A stretch of DNA of 32,304 nucleotides from Bacteriovorax sp. UBA1852 (GCA_002338505.1 DDIK01000132.1:1-32304), one strand, 5' to 3'. Counted from the stretch's first letter, positions 8,167 to 16,667 are shown. Numbers and translations: made by a program. Notes: generated by a model not told the origin, from the letters alone.

Positions 8167-9174
8167 ATGAGAAAAAACCATAAATTTGAAAACTCGACTT
8201 ATCTCTCGCAGGTGAGACGCCTAAGAAAGTTTGCCGAGCAGGCGCTTAGGGCCTATCCTATTGGTAAATATGAACTGAAATTTATTCAACATGGAGAAAA
8301 CTGTACTTTTAAAGTAATAACAAAGAAGCAGAATTATCTCCTTAGAATCCATCGGGCGAATTATCATTCGAAGAAATCAATTCATGAAGAACTGAAATGG
8401 CTTAGGTATTTAAATGAGAATAGTGAAATTGATGTTCAATCCCCAATTGAGGCCAAGTATAAAACGCTCGTCAACGAACTGAATTTCCCACAAGTTGGAA
8501 AGCGCTATTTTGTTCTCTTAACTTGGAAAGACGGATTTGTTAAGTATAAGAAAAGTATTAATGACTTCTATTCTGTTGGAAGCCTCCTCGCTGAACTTCA
8601 AAACAACACTATCAACTCTCGTCATCGAAACTACTGGATGGCAGAAGGTCTATTGGGTAACAATGCAACATTTGGAAGTATTAAGCTACTTAAGGATAAT
8701 TTTCCCAAAGCTTATGAACAACTTGAGCCCTGTCGCAGAGAAGTTCTTAATCAACTTAAAGTATATGAATCCAAAAAAGATGCAAAGATTGGGCTTATGC
8801 ATGCTGATTTACACTTTGGAAATATGATTTGGACAAAGAATGGGGTGTCACCAATAGACTTCGATGACTGCGGTAACGGGATACAAGTTTATGATTTAGC
8901 TGTCACATTCTACAGTTCTTCAAACTTTTTTAAAAAGATAGGAAAGAGACAAACAAGCCTCATGAAGCACTCATTAATCGATGGTTTCAATTCAAAAAAA
9001 GCTCTGTCACAAATAGATATTGATCTCATCCCTCACCTCGTAAGGGCCAGGGATATCCTGATGATTGCATGGCTCTGTGAAAGGCAAGATAATCCAGTTT
9101 TAAGAGATCACTTAAATAAGGAGCTGATGACTAAAGTTAAAAGGATTCAGGCCAATAAGGAATACAAAATATAG
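8167..9174 (+). CDS. APH-fold phosphotransferase (aminoglycoside/choline kinase-like)
   Basis: A 335-aa small-molecule or protein kinase of the APH/ChoK superfamily. The catalytic loop is HADLHFGN (His212, Asp214, Asn219), and the metal-binding DFDD (Asp231) opens the 'DFG-equivalent' segment. An N-lobe lysine/arginine in LLRIHR (~59-62) and a pair of glutamates in HEELKWL (~73-79) fit the ATP-binding lobe. The overall order resembles the SrkA/YihE, homoserine kinase II and HSK2-like group rather than true resistance enzymes. The substrate cannot be read from sequence. No convincing SD precedes ATG 8167, and the gene is preceded by only 58 noncoding bases, so it may be read together with the secreted-protein gene. 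Confidence 0.8.
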   Translation: MRKNHKFENSTYLSQVRRLRKFAEQALRAYPIGKYELKFIQHGENCTFKVITKKQNYLLRIHRANYHSKKSIHEELKWLRYLNENSEIDVQSPIEAKYKTLVNELNFPQVGKRYFVLLTWKDGFVKYKKSINDFYSVGSLLAELQNNTINSRHRNYWMAEGLLGNNATFGSIKLLKDNFPKAYEQLEPCRREVLNQLKVYESKKDAKIGLMHADLHFGNMIWTKNGVSPIDFDDCGNGIQVYDLAVTFYSSSNFFKKIGKRQTSLMKHSLIDGFNSKKALSQIDIDLIPHLVRARDILMIAWLCERQDNPVLRDHLNKELMTKVKRIQANKEYKI

Positions 9175-9210
9175 TTAACAACGAATCAAATCTTATAATT
9201 ATTACAATTT

Positions 9211-9240
9211 TTTACTACTTATCACTTCTCTTGGTATAGT
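9211..9240 (+). promoter_or_regulatory. Promoter touching the start codon of the hydrolase gene
   Basis: TTTACT (9211-9216, 4 of 6), an 18-nt spacer and TATAGT (9235-9240, 5 of 6). The expected start point, 9246-9248, coincides with ATG 9248, and no SD lies before the ATG. A leaderless transcript is therefore possible. Confidence 0.4.
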
Positions 9241-9247
9241 AGCGCCT

Positions 9248-10189
9248 ATGAAAGCAATTATCCTATTTTTGACATTCTCCCTGTCGACGCTGGCCCATTA
9301 TTATGACAAGACAGATGCTTTTAACAAGGTCTACAAAAATAGCAATGCTTTCACAGACAAAGACATTAAAAGCCTAAAGAACACCAAGATAGTACTGATT
9401 CCGGGCATCCTTGCAGAAACTTTCACTGATAGTGAATTAAGTCAGGTGAATCTATCTAAACTTGTTGGTCAGTACTTCTCAAGGCCCTTAAAGCACTTTG
9501 ATGATAAATATCAAATTGAAACAACTAGAATAAAATCAAGTTCAAAAGATATCAACACAACAAAAGCTGAAATCGCCAAGCAACTAAGAACTGACAAGAA
9601 AGTTATATTTGTGGCCCATAGTTTAGGAGGCCTAGCTCTCATGGAATACCTCCTAGAGAATCCAAACGATGCTGAAAAAGTAAAATCACTAATCTTCTTG
9701 CAAACGCCTTTTCAAGGCTCTCCAATGGCGCAACTCTACGAAGAAAATCCTTATTTTCTAGGAGATATGATCAAGAGATTTCTACCATTTTTTAATACTT
9801 CTCCTGAGATACTAAGTTACTTAAGTGTTGAAAGAAGAATGAAGTATATGGAAGAAAATAAATCAGCAATCAAAAAGTTATCTGCTAAAGTCCCTACTCT
9901 TACTCTAGGAACATACGCAAATAAGTCTGCATCTCTTTTTTATCCAGCAGTGAAAATAATGAAACATGGCTGTATTAATACAATCAGAGAAAAGTGCATT
10001 TTCCCTCGAGTTTACAAGGGAACTATGGATCAAAGTGATGGTATGGTTCCTCTTAATAGCTCGATGCTACCAGAGACGCCTTTTGTGAAGTTATCAAGAA
10101 TTGATCATGGTGAGACAGTAGTTGATATTCCATTTACTGATATTGATCAAAATAAATTAATCGAAAGTCTTATTAAAATGACATTATAA
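9248..10189 (+). CDS. Secreted alpha/beta-hydrolase (lipase/esterase-like)
   Basis: Serine hydrolase of 313 aa with a Sec signal (MKAIILFLTFSLSTLA, cleaved about residue 16) and no lipobox, hence periplasmic or extracellular. The fold markers are in order: LIPGI (50-54, oxyanion side), nucleophile elbow AHSLGG with Ser125, acid SDGMVPL with Asp264, and His287 in IDHGE. This matches the PGAP1/lipase-like group in which the acid sits in a 'SDGxVP' motif. A hydrophobic insertion (residues ~165-200) could be a lid over the active site. The likely substrate is a lipid or ester, not determined. It may help a predator degrade host lipids, but that is inference. It is convergent with the cysteine desulfurase gene, 8 bp away. 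Confidence 0.8.
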   Translation: MKAIILFLTFSLSTLAHYYDKTDAFNKVYKNSNAFTDKDIKSLKNTKIVLIPGILAETFTDSELSQVNLSKLVGQYFSRPLKHFDDKYQIETTRIKSSSKDINTTKAEIAKQLRTDKKVIFVAHSLGGLALMEYLLENPNDAEKVKSLIFLQTPFQGSPMAQLYEENPYFLGDMIKRFLPFFNTSPEILSYLSVERRMKYMEENKSAIKKLSAKVPTLTLGTYANKSASLFYPAVKIMKHGCINTIREKCIFPRVYKGTMDQSDGMVPLNSSMLPETPFVKLSRIDHGETVVDIPFTDIDQNKLIESLIKMTL

Positions 10190-10197
10190 ATAAAGAT

Positions 10198-11352
10198 CTA
10201 AAGAAGAAAACGATCAAAGACTTTAGTGATTTTATCAGTCGCTTCTTTCATGCAATCGAGTTTTGGTGAAAATGACATACGGATAGAATTCTTCGCTTCA
10301 TCCTCACTAAATCCCATACTCATGAGAACTCTTGAAGGTTTGATTGCACCAGAGCTACATGCAGAACCAGAGCTCAGATCAATTCCGGCCATATCAAAGG
10401 CGGTTATAAGAATATCCGTTTTAACATCTTTAACAATTAGATAGGTGGTATTTGCATTTCGAGGCGAATTCTCACCAACGATCGTTATCTTATCTGCATA
10501 GCGCTTAAGTAAGGTTGTTTCTAAATGTTCTTTATTTTTAAGAGACTTCTCAAAATTAAAACTTTCAAGAATACTCTCAAGAGCAAGTTTTATAGAATAG
10601 ATACCAAAGACATTCTCTGTACCTGATCTTAGAGACTCTTGTTGGCCACCACCTCTAATAAGCGAGCAATTAAAGTCATTACCTGTTGATATAAATGAAA
10701 AGCCCACTCCTTTCATGCCCCCAAACTTATGAGCTGAGAAAGTATATGAGTCAATTGAATCTTCTAATTTTATATCTTTCCACTTCCCTATCAATTGAAC
10801 TGCATCAACATGAATGAAGCAATTTGTGGCCTCTTTGATTTTCTGGGCCTTTAGAAGATCCCAAACTACGCCCGTCTCATTATTTATATAAGTATGGTTA
10901 AAGAGAACTCTACCATCTAGTGAATTAATAAAAGCAATAACTTCATCTTCTTGATAAAGTCCACTCTCATCCACATCTAAGAGATGAAAGCCTCCACCTA
11001 ATAACTCGACGTGATCGCGTTGATTAACAATACAAGAATGATCACTTTTAAAGGCCACGACATGAAAATTTTCTTTCAGCGACATAGACTTTAAACAGAA
11101 ACCTTTAATAATGTCGTTTATTCCTTCCGTTGCACCGGAGTGAAAGAAGAGCTGATGTTCATGAAGTTTAAAAACTTTAAAGAGATAATCACGAGTGGAG
11201 TTAATAAGCTTCTTTGAGAGCTTACCACTATTATGAATAGAGCTGGGATTTCCAAATGGGAAAACCCCTTCAGTGAGCCATTTAAAAACAGCTTCATCTA
11301 AAGGGGCAGTAGCATTATAATCTAAATATAGTCTATTATTGGTTAATTTCAC
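10198..11352 (-). CDS. Cysteine desulfurase (NifS/IscS family)
   Basis: PLP enzyme that takes sulfur from cysteine for Fe-S clusters or thiolation. It has 384 aa, starting LYLDYNATAP as in the family. ATEGIND and VDAVQ match the fold, Lys209 in SAHKFGG is the expected PLP Schiff-base lysine, and Cys332 in SGSACSSG is the catalytic persulfide Cys on the mobile loop. The start is GTG at 11352, which overlaps the last 17 bases of the Rrf2 gene, so translational coupling is likely. No scaffold (iscU), hscA or fdx follows, unlike the usual isc operon. It is therefore not certain whether it plays the IscS role or a specialised one, such as tRNA thiolation. Confidence 0.93.
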   Translation of the reverse strand: MKLTNNRLYLDYNATAPLDEAVFKWLTEGVFPFGNPSSIHNSGKLSKKLINSTRDYLFKVFKLHEHQLFFHSGATEGINDIIKGFCLKSMSLKENFHVVAFKSDHSCIVNQRDHVELLGGGFHLLDVDESGLYQEDEVIAFINSLDGRVLFNHTYINNETGVVWDLLKAQKIKEATNCFIHVDAVQLIGKWKDIKLEDSIDSYTFSAHKFGGMKGVGFSFISTGNDFNCSLIRGGGQQESLRSGTENVFGIYSIKLALESILESFNFEKSLKNKEHLETTLLKRYADKITIVGENSPRNANTTYLIVKDVKTDILITAFDMAGIDLSSGSACSSGAIKPSRVLMSMGFSEDEAKNSIRMSFSPKLDCMKEATDKITKVFDRFLL

Positions 11353-11902
11353 CGACGTTTGTTCTTATTCCAGAAGCAAACTCACTGAAAGAAGTTGTAG
11401 TAGATTCTGTAGCAGTTGGAGCATTCATTGCAGCTTCTTCCGCTTGTCTTCTTCTCTTCTCTTCAACCTTTTCAACATCTTCTCTAACTTCTGTAGACTT
11501 TCTTACGAGGTCTCCAAGAGTAGTTGTTGTAAGGTATTCACTCATAATATAACCAAGGTTTTGGAAATAATTCTTTGATAAGTGAAATTCAACTGTGTTT
11601 GCAGCTTCAGCTTCAGTTCCTAGGATATCTTTAGCTGGGTTGATGTTTTCCCCAACACAATCAAGAACGTCTTTGATTGAGATTTCGTCCATTGCTCTAG
11701 CAAGAACGTAACCACCGCCTGGTCCTCTGACAGACTTAACAGCTTGACCATTTCTGAGCTTTCTAAAAAGTTGCTCTAAATAGTGAAGTGAAATGTTTTG
11801 TCTTTCAGAAATTTCCTGTAGTCTCACAGGGTTTCCATTTGAGTTAGTTGTTAAATCAAGCATTGCTCTGACTGCGTAACGGCCTTTCGATGTTAGTCTC
11901 AT
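11336..11902 (-). CDS. Rrf2-family transcription regulator lacking Fe-S cysteines
   Basis: A 188-aa winged-helix regulator. The N-terminal MRLTSKGRYAVRAMLDL, the recognition helix region (HYLEQLFRKLR) and the wing RGPGGGYVLAR are classic IscR/Rrf2 features. Strong SD (GGAGGAAG, plus-strand 11907-11914) precedes ATG 11902. IscR binds a [2Fe-2S] cluster through three Cys between about residues 92 and 104; here that stretch (KDILGTEAEAAN) has none, and Cys82 is the only Cys in the protein. After LGDLV there is an unusual charged coiled segment (VEKVEEKRRRQAEEA) and a Ser/Thr-rich tail to residue 188. It overlaps the cysteine desulfurase gene and probably controls this two-gene operon, but not by the usual cluster sensing. 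Confidence 0.9.
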   Translation of the reverse strand: MRLTSKGRYAVRAMLDLTTNSNGNPVRLQEISERQNISLHYLEQLFRKLRNGQAVKSVRGPGGGYVLARAMDEISIKDVLDCVGENINPAKDILGTEAEAANTVEFHLSKNYFQNLGYIMSEYLTTTTLGDLVRKSTEVREDVEKVEEKRRRQAEEAAMNAPTATESTTTSFSEFASGIRTNVGEINQ

Positions 11903-12112
11903 TGGTCTTCCTCCATAAATCCGAATGTTAAAGTTTTAAAGGTTACACTTAAAATAAGTAATGTGTGCTCTCATTGGGTGTCGCTTTCCTTGCTTGCCCA
12001 TTCCCTTTGAAGTCGAAAGCATTAAGATTTTCAACTTCCTCGTTAATAAGTATGACAAGGAACCAGCATGGAAGTCAACATGATTTAATCAATTAATAAA
12101 AAAAAACTTTTT

Positions 12113-12131
12113 ATAGGCCAAAATTTCCTAT
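12113..12131. promoter_or_regulatory. Inverted repeat in the rrf2 upstream region
   Basis: ATAGG-N9-CCTAT forms a 19-bp inverted repeat in the 341-bp gap 11903-12243. On the minus strand a TATAAA follows directly, so the repeat would overlap a -10 of the rrf2 operon. Autoregulation by Rrf2 is a guess. The rest of the gap shows only a short direct repeat (CGTCAT twice near 12170), a weak terminator and no coding frame. Confidence 0.25.
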
Positions 12132-12183
12132 CATCCGGGCAAGAACCTTGACATAACAATAGCTTAGACGTCATAGCGTCATC

Positions 12184-12215
12184 AAAAAAAACCTAAGTAA
12201 AATTTTTCCCTCGGT
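12184..12215 (-). terminator. Weak candidate terminator after tsaE
   Basis: On the minus strand, ACCGAG and CTTAGGT can pair imperfectly around an A/T loop, followed directly by eight T (plus-strand A 12184-12191). The stem is poor but the T run is good. It lies ~30 bp after the tsaE stop. Confidence 0.35.
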
Positions 12216-12243
12216 TATTTTTGCCCTCTATTTATCATGATTT

Positions 12244-12708
12244 TTAACTGAATTTTACTTTATTTAAAAGGAAGTCTCGTGATGGTATTTCTTGATTTAC
12301 ACAATTATCATTTATGCTAATTTTGAGAACATAGAAATTGAGATCTTCATTTATTTCTCGATAAAGCTGATCAATATATTCCTCGCCCCATTCCACTAAA
12401 AAGAAATCCTTATCTTCAAGATACAGATTTAATTCAAGATGAATAAGTTCACTCGGGTTTTCTAAACGATAAAGATCTGCATGAACAAACTCATTTATTT
12501 CATTAACGATTGAATAAGTTGGTGACATAGTTGAGTCACTTTCACCGATAAACTTTTTGATGAAAGTCGTCTTCCCTGCCCCTACCTCACCAGAGAAGAC
12601 AATGGCGGAATTCTTTTCGATTGAGTCTTTAAGTTCGATTGCAATATTTTCTAAGTCTGATTCAAAGACTTTTTTCCAGCTTCGAAGTTCTTCGAGATTG
12701 TAGCTCAT
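12244..12708 (-). CDS. tsaE: tRNA t6A37 biosynthesis ATPase TsaE
   Basis: P-loop ATPase that works with TsaB and TsaD to make N6-threonylcarbamoyladenosine at tRNA position 37. It has 154 aa, the usual size. Walker A SGEVGAGKTT lies at residues 39-48, the family motif SPTYSIVNEI follows, then HADLYRLE and the acidic LVEWGEE typical of TsaE (YjeE). AAGG upstream of ATG 12708 serves as SD. It is the last gene of the cdaA operon, 90 bp downstream of pdxJ. tsaB and tsaD are not in the window. Confidence 0.93.
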   Translation of the reverse strand: MSYNLEELRSWKKVFESDLENIAIELKDSIEKNSAIVFSGEVGAGKTTFIKKFIGESDSTMSPTYSIVNEINEFVHADLYRLENPSELIHLELNLYLEDKDFFLVEWGEEYIDQLYREINEDLNFYVLKISINDNCVNQEIPSRDFLLNKVKFS

Positions 12709-12798
12709 TTATTTACCTTAATTGTCTTTTAATAAGTTTCTATGAAAACTGGGATAAAGAAAAGATGGTAAGAAATTACGGGTGGCCTTTAACAGAAG

Positions 12799-13566
12799 TT
12801 AGTATTCAAATTTGTAATCACTAAAACTTCTTAGAAGTTCTTGCGTAACACCACCAAGTGAGGAAAAGATACTCTCACTAATTATCCAGTGACCGATATT
12901 ATATTCTTCAAATAATTTGAGTTCGAGTAGAGGAATAACACTCTTATCTGTCAGTCCATGGCCGGCATGAAAGTGCACATCTGAGCCCTTTAATAGTTCA
13001 TAAGACTTCTTATAAGATTCTAAGTGCTTAGATATATCTTTATTTCTTAAGTAGTCGATGGCAAAGCTACCAGTATGGATTTCAACGGCGTCAGCATTGA
13101 GCTCGATAGACTTATTCATAACCTCTTCACTAGATTCTACAAATAAGGAAATCTTAACGCCATCAATGCCTGACCTTAATTCACTCATGACGTTTCTAAG
13201 CTTCTCAAAACCTTTAACTCCTAAGTCCAGACCACCTTCAGTAGTCTTTTCCTCTCTTTTTTCAGGAACGAGGCAAATCCACTGAGGCTTCATTTCAATG
13301 GCATACTTAACAATATCTAGGTTAGATCCTATTTCAAGGTTTAGTGGCCTATTATATTCATCTGTAATTTCTTTGACTAAACCAACATCAAGATCTTGAA
13401 TATGTCTTCTATCTTCACGCAAATGAATAGTTATCTGTTCTGCCCCGGCTTCCATAACACTTTTTGCAGCTCTTTGGATGTTTGGATATCCCTCATCTCT
13501 TTGCTGTCTAAGGGTTGCTACATGGTCAATATTAACACCAAGTCGCGGGGATTTTAATGAGCTCAT
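12799..13566 (-). CDS. pdxJ: Pyridoxine 5'-phosphate synthase
   Basis: TIM-barrel enzyme that joins 1-deoxyxylulose 5-phosphate and 3-amino-2-oxopropyl phosphate to form pyridoxine 5'-phosphate, the last ring-forming step of the DXP-dependent vitamin B6 route. It has 255 aa. Family motifs are LGVNIDHVATLRQQR at the N-terminus, ITIHLREDRRHIQ, EIHTGSFA, and HAGHGL near the C-terminus. AAAGGAAA precedes ATG 13566. It lies 17 bp after glmM in the same operon. PLP serves the cysteine desulfurase and arginine decarboxylase in this window, but that link is general, not specific. Confidence 0.96.
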   Translation of the reverse strand: MSSLKSPRLGVNIDHVATLRQQRDEGYPNIQRAAKSVMEAGAEQITIHLREDRRHIQDLDVGLVKEITDEYNRPLNLEIGSNLDIVKYAIEMKPQWICLVPEKREEKTTEGGLDLGVKGFEKLRNVMSELRSGIDGVKISLFVESSEEVMNKSIELNADAVEIHTGSFAIDYLRNKDISKHLESYKKSYELLKGSDVHFHAGHGLTDKSVIPLLELKLFEEYNIGHWIISESIFSSLGGVTQELLRSFSDYKFEY

Positions 13567-13583
13567 AACTATTTCCTTTACTA

Positions 13584-14948
13584 TTAAAGACCTATTTCGC
13601 TTTGGAGGATATCGATAAGCTGATCGCAGTACTTATCAATGACTTCAAAGTTTTCACCCTCAATCATTACCCTTGCAAGTGGCTCAGTACCGGAATAGCG
13701 AATAATGATTCGCCCCTTTTCACCAAGGTCTTTATTGATGCTATCAACTAAGCTAGATAGTTTTGATATCTTATCAAACTCGGGCTTCTCTTTAACTTTT
13801 ACATTTTTTAGAACTTGTGGATAAAGTGGCACTTCATTCGAAAGCTCCTCCAGAGTCAAATTAAAATGCTTGAGCGCCTCAATAGTTTTCAGCGATGCGA
13901 GAGTTCCGTCTCCGGTAGTGGCCTCATCCGAGAAGATAATATGTCCAGAAGGCTCGCCACCTAACATGGCATTATTCTTCTTCATATATTCCATAATGTA
14001 GCGATCACCAACTTTCGTGCGATGAAAATTTAAACCTAGACTCTTAATAAATACTTCTAAGCCTAAGTTAGACATTACTGTCCCAACCACGGTATCCCCT
14101 TTCTTAAGCTTCCCCTTTGAAAGTAAGAGTTTAGCAAAAATACCAATCAGAACATCACCGTCTATAATCTCCCCTTCCTTATCGATAACTTGTAAACGGT
14201 CGGCATCGCCATCTAAACAAAATCCAATATCTGCACGAAGCCTTTTCACTTCTTCTTGCGCCATCTCAGGGTGAAGACTGCCACAATTTAAATTAATATT
14301 CATTCCATTTGGTGAAACACCTAGAGAGAAAACTTCAGCACCAAGCTCACTGAATACTAATGGCGCGACTTTATAAGCGGCTCCATTGGCACAATCGACA
14401 ACGATTCTCATTCCAGCAAGATCATATTGCTCATCAATTGCATCTTTTACATGAACGATATAGCGACCTTCAACACCCTCTAATCTCTTCGCACGCCCGA
14501 TTTTATCATCTAGTTTTTGCTCAAGAGACTGAGGGTTTAAAATCAAGTTCTCTAATTCGAGCTCCACTTCATCCGGAAGCTTATAGCCATTATTATCAAA
14601 GATCTTCAGTCCATTATCAGCATAATTATTATGAGACGCTGAAATCATCACACCAATCTGTGCTCTCATACTCTTTGTGACAAATGCAACTCCTGGTGTT
14701 GGCAGAGGACCAGTAAAGATCACACGCCCCCCCTGAGAGCAAACCCCCGCACCAAAAGCCTGTTCAAGCATATAGCAACTAAGTCTCGTATCTTTACCAA
14801 CAACAACAGTGGGAACTTGCTCGGGATTTAATTTTTGAAAATAAGATGTTACAGCTCTTCCAAGAGCGGTTGCAACCTCAGGATTCATTGGATAAATATT
14901 TGCTTTTCCTCTGATACCATCAGTTCCAAAGAGTTGACGTTTTGACAT
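13584..14948 (-). CDS. glmM: Phosphoglucosamine mutase
   Basis: Interconverts glucosamine-6-phosphate and glucosamine-1-phosphate on the way to UDP-GlcNAc for peptidoglycan and LPS. It has 454 aa. The N-terminus is KRQLFGTDGIRG; the phosphoserine loop ISASHN places Ser105; the metal loop is DGDADR; the sugar-binding motif is GGEPSGHI; the phosphate-binding RYSGTEPLARVM ends the protein. A longer in-frame start exists at 14972, but AGGAGA (14953-14958) lies just before ATG 14948, which also fits the family's usual N-terminus. The SD lies inside the end of ybbR, whose stop codon ends 1 bp before this ATG, so the two are translationally coupled. Confidence 0.97.
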   Translation of the reverse strand: MSKRQLFGTDGIRGKANIYPMNPEVATALGRAVTSYFQKLNPEQVPTVVVGKDTRLSCYMLEQAFGAGVCSQGGRVIFTGPLPTPGVAFVTKSMRAQIGVMISASHNNYADNGLKIFDNNGYKLPDEVELELENLILNPQSLEQKLDDKIGRAKRLEGVEGRYIVHVKDAIDEQYDLAGMRIVVDCANGAAYKVAPLVFSELGAEVFSLGVSPNGMNINLNCGSLHPEMAQEEVKRLRADIGFCLDGDADRLQVIDKEGEIIDGDVLIGIFAKLLLSKGKLKKGDTVVGTVMSNLGLEVFIKSLGLNFHRTKVGDRYIMEYMKKNNAMLGGEPSGHIIFSDEATTGDGTLASLKTIEALKHFNLTLEELSNEVPLYPQVLKNVKVKEKPEFDKISKLSSLVDSINKDLGEKGRIIIRYSGTEPLARVMIEGENFEVIDKYCDQLIDILQSEIGL

Positions 14949-14949
14949 T

Positions 14950-15867
14950 CTATCTCCTATTAGATTTTTCAATATCTATAAAGGGAGGATTAATTTGTAA
15001 GAGATGAACATCCGTAGGTAGTTCAGCCCTAAGCCTCACCTTTAACTTTGATTTTTGAGAGTCTGGGATCTCAGCAAAGATCTTAATATCAGACTTTCTT
15101 ATTTTTATATCATCTGGGGCAAACACATCTACAGAAACAAGCTTTGTGCTAGAACTGTAGTTCTTGTCCTTTGATATGAAGGTAATATTAATATTTTTAA
15201 GATTAAAGTTGGCCCTTTTAGCACGAATTGAATATTCATAGACAACCTTTGGCTCATCTTCAAAAGAAATATAGTTTGCAGGCTTCTTTAAAGATAGCTC
15301 AAGTATTTCATTACCACTTAGCTCGTTTATATCTAAGTCAACGGTACTTAAAGTAGCAACCTTACGCATAGCACTTACAGGCCCACTAATCATAACTTTC
15401 TTTGGCCTTATTTTTTCTAAAGAGAATTCAAGCTCACTTTTTAAGTTACCAATTTTTGAAATATTAATAGGTACCTCTTTCTTAATCATACGATCAAAGC
15501 TTACTTTTAATACTTTAGGTTTAATAGCAATAAGTTCAATACCAAAAGGCAAATTTAGATCTTTTGCCGAAAGTCTGTAATCAGTCTTATCTCTCTTAGT
15601 TTTAGTGAGATCAAGAATTAAACTACCTGACTTTTCTTGGTACTCATTTAAGAAAGCTCTAGCTCCTCTTACTTCAAGTTCAACTTCATTGCTCGATAAA
15701 CCATTAACAGCTTTGCCAACAGGAGCTTCAATTTCTATCGCTAAACTCTGAGTAAAAGTAACAGGTTCACTATTAACAACATAGAACCATAGAAAGATAG
15801 CCGCCAAGACACTAAGAATTTTTAGTATCTGATCTTCAATGAATTGCTTAAGCGAATGATTCTTCAC
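14950..15867 (-). CDS. cdaR: YbbR-domain membrane protein (CdaR-like regulator of CdaA)
   Basis: A 305-aa protein with a short cytoplasmic start, one membrane helix (ILSVLAAIFLWFYVV, about residues 16-30) and an outward-facing region of successive beta-rich YbbR repeats (LDLTKTKRDKTDYRLSAKDL, PKVLKVSFDRMIKKEVPI, GPVSAMRKVATLSTVDLDI). In Firmicutes CdaR binds and modulates the diadenylate cyclase CdaA; the same gene order here suggests the same partnership. The start is GTG 15867, with GAGG 7 nt upstream inside the end of cdaA. The symbol rests on order and domain rather than sequence identity. Confidence 0.85.
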   Translation of the reverse strand: MKNHSLKQFIEDQILKILSVLAAIFLWFYVVNSEPVTFTQSLAIEIEAPVGKAVNGLSSNEVELEVRGARAFLNEYQEKSGSLILDLTKTKRDKTDYRLSAKDLNLPFGIELIAIKPKVLKVSFDRMIKKEVPINISKIGNLKSELEFSLEKIRPKKVMISGPVSAMRKVATLSTVDLDINELSGNEILELSLKKPANYISFEDEPKVVYEYSIRAKRANFNLKNINITFISKDKNYSSSTKLVSVDVFAPDDIKIRKSDIKIFAEIPDSQKSKLKVRLRAELPTDVHLLQINPPFIDIEKSNRR

Positions 15868-15869
15868 AG

Positions 15870-16667
15870 CTACGCCTCACTCATTTGATCTTTATTTAAG
15901 GTATTATCGCGGTTTAGAGATTTAAGATACTTTCTCAAAGAGACATTACTATCGCATGAGTAAAAAGTACCATCCATACAGAAGTTTACCTTTCCAGTTT
16001 CTTCACTAACAACAACAACAGCAGCATCAGAAACTTCTGAAATACCAATCGCTGCGCGATGACGAGTACCATAACCTCTATCTACAACGATATTCTTTGA
16101 AAGAGGTAGGAAACATCCGGCAGAGGCAATTTTATTGTCTTTAATAATAACCGCTCCATCATGAAGTGGGGACTTCGTCAAAAAAATACTATGCAAGAGG
16201 TCACCATGAAGTAGACTGTCTAATCTTGTACCTGTTTCGATATAATTCTCTAGGCCGTTTTTCCCCTCGATAACAATGAGGGCCCCGATTCGTTCTCTGG
16301 AGAGCTTAAAGGTAGCATGAATAATCTCTTCAAGATCAAAGACCTCTCTCTTTCTTCCAAAGATCGCAAAACTTGATTTACTAAAGCCAAAATTTGCCAG
16401 GGCAGACCTAAGCTGATCTTGAAATAGAATAATGAAAATAATGAAAAAGTAATCAAAGAAATGCTCGAGAATCCAGTTAAGAGTATAGAGTTTGTAATTG
16501 AAACCTATTGCATATAAGAGAGCGAGAAAGATCATTCCAAAGAGCATTTGCACAGCTCTGGTACCATGAACAATCTTTAATACTTGATACACCATCAGAG
16601 CGACGATACTAATATCGAAAACGTCTTTCATTGTTATTTGGTTAAACAAAATATTAAATACATTCAT
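15870..16667 (-). CDS. cdaA: Diadenylate cyclase CdaA (c-di-AMP synthase)
   Basis: Makes the second messenger c-di-AMP from two ATP. It has 265 aa: three hydrophobic helices in the first ~85 residues (VALMVYQVLKIV, LFGMIFLALLYAIGF, FFIIFIILF), then a DisA_N catalytic domain with DGA (170-172, in SPLHDGAVII) and RHR (202-204, in GTRHRAAIGIS), both needed for catalysis. The frame opens with TTG 16670, but AGGAAA (16673-16678) lies 5 nt before ATG 16667, so that start is chosen. It is the first gene of cdaA-ybbR-glmM-pdxJ-tsaE. In Firmicutes CdaA, CdaR and GlmM form a complex that ties c-di-AMP to wall precursor supply, and the conserved order suggests the same here. Confidence 0.95.
   Translation of the reverse strand: MNVFNILFNQITMKDVFDISIVALMVYQVLKIVHGTRAVQMLFGMIFLALLYAIGFNYKLYTLNWILEHFFDYFFIIFIILFQDQLRSALANFGFSKSSFAIFGRKREVFDLEEIIHATFKLSRERIGALIVIEGKNGLENYIETGTRLDSLLHGDLLHSIFLTKSPLHDGAVIIKDNKIASAGCFLPLSKNIVVDRGYGTRHRAAIGISEVSDAAVVVVSEETGKVNFCMDGTFYSCDSNVSLRKYLKSLNRDNTLNKDQMSEA

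Noticed and set aside
8167..9174. Aminoglycoside resistance gene
   Set aside because: Only the general APH fold and catalytic loop are seen; the sequence resembles SrkA/homoserine-kinase-like proteins more, and no resistance context is present.
12148..12153. A perfect TTGACA on the plus strand
   Set aside because: No plausible -10 at 16-18 nt and no plus-strand gene downstream.
14360..14680. A 106-codon plus-strand frame
   Set aside because: It lies wholly antisense to glmM and has a His/Gln/Tyr-rich composition typical of a reverse frame.
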